Below are positions 48,011-56,151 of a stretch of DNA of 64,000 bases, piece after piece. The stretch's first letter is position 1; the number at the start of each line of letters is the position of its first letter. The position numbers were made by a program, and so were the translations under genes. The notes beneath the pieces were generated by a model, which saw only the letters and a program-made list of their open reading frames with translations, made no database searches and had not been told where the DNA came from. This DNA is from Spirochaetae bacterium HGW-Spirochaetae-5 (GTDB taxonomy: Bacteria > Spirochaetota > UBA4802 > UBA5550). The DNA lies in assembly GCA_002839285.1 (NCBI GenBank), contig PGXT01000001.1, forward strand, positions 79,959 to 143,958, read 5' to 3'.

Positions 48011-49675
48011 TTACGAAACATTTAATTTGGTTCGTATGTTGTTAATTTCAAATGTCAGGAAACTCCTTGTCCCATTATTACTTTCAATAGAATATGATGT
48101 AGATAAGACCTTAAGTATCATAGAACCAAAACCGGATGTTTTATTTATGTCATAACCATCTTTCAGTCCAACACCATCATCTTGAACAGAAAGATTCACT
48201 TGATTACCAATCCTGTCTATATGAATCAATATATGACCACTATCTCTTCCTATGAAAGCATATTTAAAAGCGTTTGTGAGTATTTCATTCAAAGCCATGC
48301 CAATTGACACAAGCTTATCTGCTTCAAGATCAAAATCATTAATTCGCTGTTCAATGGTTACTTTTTTATCAGAAAAAACTCCAACTATCGAATCGACAAG
48401 TGACTCAATATAATTTTTAACAGAAACTTCCTGATAATCATTACCAAGCAGTAATTTTTCATAAAGAATACACATACTGTCCACATGAGAAATAGCAGTA
48501 TGAAGTCTTGATTTAACCTCTGCATTTGTTGAATCTTCTGCTTGTAAATAAAGCAATGAGCTAATAGAGGCGATATTGTTTTTCACGCGATGATGAACTT
48601 CCTTGAGAAGATTTTCTTTTTCTGCAAGTAGGGATTTTATTTTTTCTTCTTTAAGCTTATGATCTGTTATATCATTAATTATAACTTGAACTGCTGTTTG
48701 CCCGCTATATAAAATTGGCGTGCTCTGAACATCAGCAACTATCGTCGTACCATCCAGCTTGTTTAATTTTTCTTCAACTTTCGGATTGGTTTCACCAGTC
48801 ACAAGGGCAGATTGTATTCTCATCAGGACGGAGTTGTGTATGTCCGGATTAACAAAGTCAAGAAAAGACTTACTGAGCAAATCTTGTGCAGAGTTTGCCC
48901 CAAGCATCTTAATGGTTGCCGGATTGACATAGCAAATCCTGTCATCATAAAGAACCAGCATTGGTGCTGGCGACAATTCGATCATGGTGCGGTATCGTTG
49001 TTCACCAGCAATGAGCAAACGATGTGTTCTTCCGAATACCAGTAAGGGTAATCCAATAGCGAGAACCAGTCTGAGACCTATCTCACTGATAAAAAATATG
49101 GCCTGGATCATTCCGCCCGCTGCCATCAGGTTCTGGTTTGTCGGCCCCATAAATAGATTAGATACTCCGCGAATGACCATGAAAATTGCAGTTATAATAT
49201 ATCCCATAGCAACAAACCAGTGTACCAATCTGTCCTGGCCGTCTTTCGGCCGCAATACTATATAGGCAATTGCGAATCTGAGGGTAGTAGCTATTATTGA
49301 GTATGCCACTATTCGTACCGATAAGTTTGGCATAAAGTATGTGAAGTAGATAAACAGGATGGCGGTGAGAGCAGATAGACACCAGTACCATGGAAACGTG
49401 CTCTTTTTGCCCTGAAATGACAAGTTGCCGAGGTATTGAAAACCAATGCCGGTTACCAGCAGTGTGTTAGAAAGAACAATGGATAAATAATCAGGAATAA
49501 AATCACGCAGCCACACTAGTACCATTCCGATGCCAATGACCGTCTCGCCTATCGCCCAGAGCCGTAAGCTTGTATCTTTTTTTATGACATAATTGACGAT
49601 CTGCAAACCTATCGCCAACAGCAGGCTGCTGAGCATGACAAGAAAACTCAAGGTGCGAATGTCGAAGCTTATCAT
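48011..49675 (-). CDS. membrane sensor histidine kinase (PAS, HisKA_2, HATPase)
   Basis: Multi-TM N-terminus; PAS SPAPMLVLYDDRICYVNPATIKMLG; LLKEVHHRVKNNIASISSLLYLQA; MALNEILTNAFKYAF; DDGVGL; GFGSMIL. Confidence 0.92.
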   Translation of the reverse strand: MISFDIRTLSFLVMLSSLLLAIGLQIVNYVIKKDTSLRLWAIGETVIGIGMVLVWLRDFIPDYLSIVLSNTLLVTGIGFQYLGNLSFQGKKSTFPWYWCLSALTAILFIYFTYFMPNLSVRIVAYSIIATTLRFAIAYIVLRPKDGQDRLVHWFVAMGYIITAIFMVIRGVSNLFMGPTNQNLMAAGGMIQAIFFISEIGLRLVLAIGLPLLVFGRTHRLLIAGEQRYRTMIELSPAPMLVLYDDRICYVNPATIKMLGANSAQDLLSKSFLDFVNPDIHNSVLMRIQSALVTGETNPKVEEKLNKLDGTTIVADVQSTPILYSGQTAVQVIINDITDHKLKEEKIKSLLAEKENLLKEVHHRVKNNIASISSLLYLQAEDSTNAEVKSRLHTAISHVDSMCILYEKLLLGNDYQEVSVKNYIESLVDSIVGVFSDKKVTIEQRINDFDLEADKLVSIGMALNEILTNAFKYAFIGRDSGHILIHIDRIGNQVNLSVQDDGVGLKDGYDINKTSGFGSMILKVLSTSYSIESNNGTRSFLTFEINNIRTKLNVS

Positions 49676-50316
49676 TGGTCCTCCAAATTTTGATACAGGA
49701 ATCTTTGATAATATCCGGAGAGTTTTAAGTCAACTCTTGGGGCATAAAGATAAAGATTGCCCATTATCCGAAGTATAAAATAGTTATATGCTTTAATTCT
49801 TAATATATTAGAATAATGAATAAGAAAATATATTTTTTCTCTCTTTCCGGCACGGATGCCGGGTTTTGTAGTTTGCGGCTGTTTCGTTTAACTTTTATTT
49901 ATACGTATTTCTTATATATGATATAAATGGAACGAATAACGAAATATTTCGTATGATGGATCTATCTATTAAAATCAATACTGCCTTTAAAACTGTAAAT
50001 AGCAAGTCATAAACATTGTGAAGTTTTATATTTTTTATAAAGTATATGTGTGGGCTTATACATACTTCCAGCAACCAGCAGCATCCCTAGCCCCCCCCCA
50101 CGGTGTATCAGCTAATGATGTGAAATCAGAGGGGGGAAGATGTGGGTGAGCTTCTCTCTCGAATAATTATTCTATAATAGATATATCCCTTCAATCAGTC
50201 TGAATAATATATATTGCTCATTGCAATGAATAGAATCAATAAAGCTGTTACAGTTTAAAATGTGTGAGCATTACCACAACTGGACAGCGCGAGCCGTTAA
50301 GCATTTTCTAAAATAC

Positions 50317-50520
50317 TTAATCTTCATCATATCGCTGTATAAATTCAATACAAGCCCTTCTAATAATTGCCGATCTATCAACATTATACCCGGTCTTTTC
50401 TCTCTCCTCTGCTGCTATCTCATCTAATCTTTTAGTCAATGATTCATCTATTCTTATAGAGTAAGCTTTTACTGCTCCTCCCTCTTTATGTGGCCTTCCC
50501 TTCTTCTTTGTATCTGTCAT
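50317..50520 (-). CDS. ribbon-helix-helix DNA-binding protein
   Basis: KAYSIRIDESLTKRLDEIAAEEREKTGYNVDRSAIIRRACIEFIQRY. Confidence 0.85.
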   Translation of the reverse strand: MTDTKKKGRPHKEGGAVKAYSIRIDESLTKRLDEIAAEEREKTGYNVDRSAIIRRACIEFIQRYDED

Positions 50521-50612
50521 TGTATATGCTCCATTATGCGCCTTTCGGCGCCTGTTTTATAGTCCACGGATTTATCATAAAATTAACTGACTTGTCAATA
50601 CTCATGTTTAAA

Positions 50613-50715
50613 AAAAACACAAAAAAACAAATAAATAATTATAAAAAACACGATTAAACACAAAAATGCTTGACAATTTTATTTAACGTGTTACATTATA
50701 TATAACATTAAACAC
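50613..50715 (+). promoter_or_regulatory. divergent promoter/operator region
   Basis: TTGACA at 50670-50675, CATTAT at 50694-50699 (18-bp spacer), repeated aaacac boxes and tgtta..taaca inverted repeat. Confidence 0.5.
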
Positions 50716-50747
50716 AACAAATATATAATTCTCAATGAGGTTAAACA

Positions 50748-51254
50748 ATGGCTACAAAAACACAACAAAAAACAAACTTTCTTAATGACTGTAAATCTAT
50801 GGAAGAGGCCAAAAAACTCTTCCACTCACTTCTCAAAAAGTATCATCCAGATTTAAACCCAGACGGAGAAGAGATCTGTAAAATGCTTATTAACGAATAC
50901 AGATCTTTTTCTCTATCTTCTTTCAATCGTCAAGCTGAAGACTTCTTCAAGTCTGACAAATGGACTTCAAAGGATCCTGTCGATTTAACACCATTCACAG
51001 ACATTCTTGAAAAGATCCTGATGTTTGATTGTGACATTGAAATAATAGGTTTCTGGATTTACTGCTTCAATGCTTACAACTGCAAAGACCAGTTAAAAGA
51101 ACTCGGTTTCTTCTACTCCGGAAAACATAAGGCTTGGATATACTCCGGAACAGCAAAAAAAAGATTCTGCACCAAAAACACCACAGACGACAACCGCGCG
51201 ACATGGGGAGCGGTAAATGTCGAAAAATCAAAACAGGCAAAGCTTACAGCTTAA
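50748..51254 (+). CDS. J-domain protein
   Basis: AKKLFHSLLKKYHPDLNPDGEEICKMLINEYRSF (HPD motif). Confidence 0.82.
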   Translation: MATKTQQKTNFLNDCKSMEEAKKLFHSLLKKYHPDLNPDGEEICKMLINEYRSFSLSSFNRQAEDFFKSDKWTSKDPVDLTPFTDILEKILMFDCDIEIIGFWIYCFNAYNCKDQLKELGFFYSGKHKAWIYSGTAKKRFCTKNTTDDNRATWGAVNVEKSKQAKLTA

Positions 51255-51268
51255 GAAGAGGTTAACCA

Positions 51269-51733
51269 ATGACAGCAACCAAAATTAAAAAATCAAGCTC
51301 TCTCTATGTGAGAGAGCTTACAACTAAATATAAAACTCTGAACACTGAAAGAATACATGTCAGTGATCCGGGGAAAGTAGCAAATTTTATCCGGGAGCAG
51401 ATCGGAGAGGAGAACAGAGAACATTTTTCTGTTCTTGGAATCAATACAAAGAATGTCGTTGTTATATATCACAATGTCAGTATCGGAACGGTTGATCAAT
51501 CAATCGTACACCCGAGAGAAGTTTTTACAGCTGCTTTATTGTCCGGATGTTCTGGAATTATTGTCACACATAACCACCCTTCCGGAATTGTCGCACCATC
51601 AAAACAGGACATCGAAGTTACAAGGAGAATATCAGAAGCCGGTAAAGTAATGGGAATCCCCTTGGTAGATCATATCATAGTCGGCTTTGATAATCCAGAA
51701 TATTACAGCATGAAAGAAAACGGATATTTATAA
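51269..51733 (+). CDS. RadC-family JAB/MPN protein
   Basis: REHFSVLGINTKN...HPREVFTAALLSGCSGIIVTHNHPSGIVAPSKQDIEVTRRI. Confidence 0.93.
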   Translation: MTATKIKKSSSLYVRELTTKYKTLNTERIHVSDPGKVANFIREQIGEENREHFSVLGINTKNVVVIYHNVSIGTVDQSIVHPREVFTAALLSGCSGIIVTHNHPSGIVAPSKQDIEVTRRISEAGKVMGIPLVDHIIVGFDNPEYYSMKENGYL

Positions 51734-51746
51734 AAGGAGATATGTC

Positions 51747-52052
51747 ATGTTTCAATCAATTACAGATAAATTCAATCCCGGTACACTATTAATGACAAGA
51801 GCGGTAAATGACCGTGTCGCTGATGATTCACAGTTTGCAAAGTTTGTTCTAAGATCAATCAAAAGACATTTAAAGTGTGATTGGGGAGAACTATGTCAGG
51901 AGGATAAAGATTTAAATGATTTATCTCTATCCAGCGAGGATCCCGGCAGACTCTTTTCCGCTTATGAGTTTAACGGCAAAGAGGACCGGATCTATATAAT
52001 TACTGAATGGGATAGATCATACACAACAATACTTTACCCGAACGAATACTAA
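51747..52052 (+). CDS. conserved plasmid/ICE-type accessory protein
   Basis: KFNPGTLLMTRAVNDRVADDSQFAKFVLRSIKRHLKCDWGELCQEDKDLND...YIITEWDRSYTTILYPNEY. Confidence 0.65.
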   Translation: MFQSITDKFNPGTLLMTRAVNDRVADDSQFAKFVLRSIKRHLKCDWGELCQEDKDLNDLSLSSEDPGRLFSAYEFNGKEDRIYIITEWDRSYTTILYPNEY

Positions 52053-52093
52053 ATCAAATCATCCGGGGAGAAATCCCCGGAAAGGAGTATAAA

Positions 52094-52369
52094 TTGAAAA
52101 CATTGAATGAAATTGAAGAGTTGAAAAAGAACTGGTTTAATGATCCATGCTATGATATAGAAATGACAGAAGGCTTCGAGGATCACAAAGAAGAACTATT
52201 AAATTACCGTCTTCAGTGTGAAAATAAATGGCGTGAAGGTTTTCAGAACAGACTTAAATTAAAAGCGGAGAAACTCAATTGTTCTGTCGAGCTTGCCGGT
52301 TACATAAACACACTGGAATGGCAGCTTCAGGATATGCAGAAGAAAATTGATATTATGTATTTTGGTTGA
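52094..52369 (+). CDS. hypothetical protein
   Basis: 91-aa ORF with RBS aaaggag upstream. Confidence 0.55.
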   Translation: MKTLNEIEELKKNWFNDPCYDIEMTEGFEDHKEELLNYRLQCENKWREGFQNRLKLKAEKLNCSVELAGYINTLEWQLQDMQKKIDIMYFG

Positions 52370-52477
52370 CGTAAAATTATTAAACGCTATACTTACAACG
52401 TTTAACTTCATGAAACCAGAGTCGGAGCAATCTGGCTTCTGGTTTCTCTTTTTCATTGTAACTCCGGAAAGGATCCC

Positions 52478-52978
52478 ATGATTAAGATTATAAACTTCCT
52501 GAATAGAAGAGACCTTCAAAAACTGAAAAGCCGGGCTGATGTGTCAGGCTGGCTGCTTATAATAATATTATCTCTTGATATACATAGATTTGGTGCCTGG
52601 TACACGGGAAATCAGGCTCATATACGGCCTTATATTTTCCCCTTCCTGTGTCTTGCCGGGATCCCGATCATTATATTTGTCATGGCTGGAGCAGTTCAGT
52701 ATTGTGTCAGGCGGCAATGGTTTACACTACTCTATCTGTCAGGGATTTATGTCTGCGCTCTTCCCTTCTCAATCTTTAATTTTGATGCATTGAAATATAT
52801 CTTTAAAAAACCGTTATGGTATAATGCTTCAATATTCGAGCCCATTGATCTGAATTTCTTTAAAGGTGTCGGATTGCTGATGCTTACTTCCGCTGGGATC
52901 ACAGCAGGATTATGTATTTTAGGACTCTTCTACAAAGTAATAAATTCTCTCACTGAAAAAATGATGATAAAAAAATGA
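52478..52978 (+). CDS. membrane protein of unknown function
   Basis: About four hydrophobic segments. Confidence 0.6.
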   Translation: MIKIINFLNRRDLQKLKSRADVSGWLLIIILSLDIHRFGAWYTGNQAHIRPYIFPFLCLAGIPIIIFVMAGAVQYCVRRQWFTLLYLSGIYVCALPFSIFNFDALKYIFKKPLWYNASIFEPIDLNFFKGVGLLMLTSAGITAGLCILGLFYKVINSLTEKMMIKK

Positions 52979-53268
52979 CATTTATAAAATACTGTTCACC
53001 GCATAACGCACAACACAGACCACTTGACCGCAGTCATGTGGTCGTCTATATAATTTTACATATAAAAACACCCATTTATGGTAACAAATGACGCTTTTCG
53101 TTGCACGTATGTTGCACAGAAATTATAAATTAAGTTATTTTATCACAATGTAACCCAATTTTTGCGTGTTTTTATAGTCATTAAATTATGAATGTACATC
53201 AATTTACTACAATATAATGTTATTTATCGCAATCAATTGCAACTTGTAGAGTTTGAAGCACTTCTACC

Positions 53269-53315
53269 GAATGGGGTTCAAGTGGTCGGAGGTTCGAATC
53301 CTCTCGCCCCGAATA
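53269..53315 (+). repeat. attR core (47-bp direct repeat)
   Basis: Identical to 12536-12582. Confidence 0.95.
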
Positions 53316-53317
53316 TT

Positions 53318-53348
53318 AAAAAAGCTCTGATAATATCAGAGCTTTTTT
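53318..53348 (+). terminator. Rho-independent terminator (original tRNA-Pro terminator)
   Basis: aaaaaagctctgataatatcagagctttttt. Confidence 0.85.
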
Positions 53349-53429
53349 AATTGGCAAAATTGATCATTTTTACAGATTATTAATCATAGATACAATATTG
53401 AACATTCAACATTTTAAAACTTCTAAAAT

Positions 53430-53765
53430 CTACGCCTTAACCAGTATATTAAACAGCTTCACATCAGTTAAAGCCTCTACTCCGTAATTTATTCCCGATT
53501 CCAGGGCAATTACATCACCGGCATTTACTATTACTTCATCCGATTCTTTATAAACTATTTTTGCACTCCCTTCAATCATAACAAAAAGGGTTTCCATGCT
53601 GTAATACTCTTTATCAATACTTTCGCCTTTTGCATATGAGAAGAAACGTATCTCGGTATTGTCGTTATCGATCAAAGCTTTACTCGCTATTTTGCTCCCT
53701 GTGTGCTGAATCATATCGGTCATTGCAACAGGCTCATAGGGAATTATATTTCTTAAGTACTTCAT
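53430..53765 (-). CDS. cupin-domain protein
   Basis: ETLFVMIEGSAKIVYKESDEVIVNAGDVIALESGINYGVEAL. Confidence 0.8.
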   Translation of the reverse strand: MKYLRNIIPYEPVAMTDMIQHTGSKIASKALIDNDNTEIRFFSYAKGESIDKEYYSMETLFVMIEGSAKIVYKESDEVIVNAGDVIALESGINYGVEALTDVKLFNILVKA

Positions 53766-53767
53766 CT

Positions 53768-54106
53768 CTACTCCTCTTTAACAACTATCAAAAGCATCTT
53801 CATATCCTCTTTTGCTGTTACCTGATGGGGTATATTAGCAGGCATAACAACGAACTGGCCCTTAACAGCCTCCATTACCTCATCTCCGATTTTTACTGTT
53901 GCTGTTCCGTGATGAATATATATTAATGCGTCACCCTTTGCTGCATGGGGGCCCACACCTTCACCTTTTCCGAATGCCAGCGCCGTTAATCCCACACCCT
54001 TTTTCTGCGCCAGAGTTACGGTCTCTATCTGCCCCTCTTTACAGCTTACAAGACTATCCAGATCTATACTTTTTGCTTTTTCTACGTTTTTAATTAATTC
54101 CTGCAT
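53768..54106 (-). CDS. cupin-domain protein
   Basis: [51 protein letters not shown]. Confidence 0.85.
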   Translation of the reverse strand: MQELIKNVEKAKSIDLDSLVSCKEGQIETVTLAQKKGVGLTALAFGKGEGVGPHAAKGDALIYIHHGTATVKIGDEVMEAVKGQFVVMPANIPHQVTAKEDMKMLLIVVKEE

Positions 54107-54256
54107 CTTTACACACTCCTTTTATTTTAGACTAAATGCTTCATTCAGAAATATTCATTGTTTATGAATCTATAATATATAATTAAAATTATGATTCAAA
54201 TGACTCAGGTCAATTTCATTAAAAAAGATGGAGTATTTACCGCATAAATTTTTTAA

Positions 54257-54364
54257 GCGGCAGGGGTGCGTATGCTTCGCATACGCTTTAAATTGGGGGA
54301 TTACGGGGGTTCCCCCCGTAATCCCCCAATTTAAGGCTCAGCGCGAAGCGCTGAACCCACACAA
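54257..54364. repeat. triple-hairpin repeat copy
   Basis: gcgtatgcttcgcatacgc / ttaaattgggggattacggggg..ccccccgtaatcccccaatttaa / ctcagcgcgaagcgctga. Confidence 0.85.
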
Positions 54365-54372
54365 ATAAATCG

Positions 54373-55449
54373 TTACTGTTTAAAATCTCTGTTGTAGTTC
54401 TTTATAATTTTCGACAGGGTCTTCTCCTTCGCTTTCCTTGCCATCCTACCCTTTTCGCTCTTCATCATACTGAAAGATTCAATCTCACCCCTTATGGTTA
54501 TATAGCTCTGATACCTTTCGTATTCAATCAGACCCTCACTGACAAGTCCAAGAACACCGCAGCCCGGCTCATCTGTATGGGTACAATCCTTAAATCTGCA
54601 GCTGTCGGCAGCATGGGCAATTTCTGTAAAAGCCGCATCGAGCGATTCAGTATCCCCGTAGGGACGCAGTTCCCGTAGACCGGGAGTATCAATCACCATG
54701 GCTCCGCTCCCTAACAGAAAGAGCTCTTTGCGGGTTGTAGTATGCCGTCCGCGCTTATCATCTTCACGAAGTGAGCCGGTTTTCTGAACACCTCTCCCCA
54801 TAAGCTGATTGATAAGAGCCGATTTCCCCGCTCCGGAGGGACCGGTAAAAGCGGCAGTAACCCCCTGAACCAGAAGACCGTTCATCTGCTCAATACCCTC
54901 CCCGGTCAGAGCGCTAACCATAAACACCGGTATATTGCCCGAAACTGAAGCTGCCATGGTTTTAAATTCGGCCCTTTCGCTTTCAGAACAGAGGTCGCAC
55001 TTGTTAAGTATAATTACAGGCTCTGCGCCTCCGTCACTTACCATTACTATATATCGTTCAAGACCGCGCTGTGTAAAATTCCGTCCTCCGTCGAGTGCTG
55101 CGACTATGAACATTATATCAATGTTTGCCGCAATAACCTGTTCATCGCTCCGCTTACCCGCAGCACGCCTTGAAAAAACGCTTCCCCTTTCGAGAATTTT
55201 TTCAATAATCATGGGATCACTTTCACTGCGCATAAGTACCCAGTCACCAACCGCCGGGTAGTCACCCGGTCCGGCAGCTGTGTACTGAAAATGCCCGGAT
55301 ATTCTCGCATCAGATCTCCCTTTTTCTGTTTCTACAGAATAGAGATGTCCGGCTTCACCGGTAACCCGTCCGGGTATAAGTCCTGACCCGCTCCAGACAG
55401 CATACTGATCTTCAAAAAAACTGTTCCATCCTATATCTTCAAGTTTCAT
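54373..55449 (-). CDS. rsgA: ribosome small subunit-dependent GTPase A
   Basis: ILNKCDL, FTGPSGAGKSALINQLMG, DDKRGRHTTTRKELFLL, VIDTPGLREL, CRFKDCTHTDEPGCGV. Confidence 0.96.
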   Translation of the reverse strand: MKLEDIGWNSFFEDQYAVWSGSGLIPGRVTGEAGHLYSVETEKGRSDARISGHFQYTAAGPGDYPAVGDWVLMRSESDPMIIEKILERGSVFSRRAAGKRSDEQVIAANIDIMFIVAALDGGRNFTQRGLERYIVMVSDGGAEPVIILNKCDLCSESERAEFKTMAASVSGNIPVFMVSALTGEGIEQMNGLLVQGVTAAFTGPSGAGKSALINQLMGRGVQKTGSLREDDKRGRHTTTRKELFLLGSGAMVIDTPGLRELRPYGDTESLDAAFTEIAHAADSCRFKDCTHTDEPGCGVLGLVSEGLIEYERYQSYITIRGEIESFSMMKSEKGRMARKAKEKTLSKIIKNYNRDFKQ

Positions 55450-55844
55450 TTTATCGCCTCAGCTATTATAATTTCGATCTTTTCATATACGCCCGTGTTA
55501 TCCGGAAACGGGAACATTTTAACAGGTTTAACTGCAATATGCATCAGCCGGGTCTGATTGTCATCTCCGGCAATTCTATTGGATCTGATAAACCCGCACT
55601 TAACACACCTGTGAATAAGAGCCCATTCACCATCCAGCCTTACCCAAATGCCTATGGGCTCCATCATTCCTCTGCATACAGACATTCTGTCACCGGTACG
55701 AAGATCTACATGTCTGCTCCAGAGACATTCGGGACAATGATTTCTGTTCAAAGTACCCGAGATGGCTGTTACCACAGATCTGCCGCATTTTTCACAAATA
55801 AAAGCATTATGCTCATTTATATATTTCCTGTCACTTCTGGACAT
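55446..55844 (-). CDS. RNHCP-domain protein
   Basis: FICEKCGRSV...RNHCPECLWSRHVD...CVKCGFIRSNRIAGDDN. Confidence 0.9.
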   Translation of the reverse strand: MSRSDRKYINEHNAFICEKCGRSVVTAISGTLNRNHCPECLWSRHVDLRTGDRMSVCRGMMEPIGIWVRLDGEWALIHRCVKCGFIRSNRIAGDDNQTRLMHIAVKPVKMFPFPDNTGVYEKIEIIIAEAIK

Positions 55845-56151
55845 TTTATTCCTCTATAATATTGTAGAATTTCAGAAAATGACGGTAACCGGATAAGAAT
55901 ATTAATTAATGAATATCCGGAATTCCGCTTATCTGAGTTAAATTATTGTAATTATGGAATACGATGACCCGCTCTGTGCACACAGAGTGTAACTGAAGGA
56001 TAGACTTGAAGTAAATAATTTGCGGAAAAAATTTTTAAAATAAAAAAATTGTCCGAAGTCAATCCCTGAGCAGGAACATCCCTCTAACAAAATCCAGCAT
56101 CCTGGCCGCCTTTAAAATTTAATTGGAGCAAAGAAAACTATAAAAAAAAGA

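Larger units (their letters stand above)
12536..53315. mobile_element. integrated temperate podovirus-like prophage
   Basis: 47-bp direct repeats at both ends, one within tRNA-Pro; integrase adjacent to attL; complete replication, packaging, head, tail and lysis gene complement. Confidence 0.95.

Noticed and set aside
50281-50310. Second attC-like half (gttaagc near 50295)
   Set aside because: No matching RYYYAAC partner with complementary inner boxes within a plausible distance
53269-53315. Second tRNA-Pro gene
   Set aside because: Only the 3' part of the tRNA is present (attR); no acceptor 5' strand or D arm
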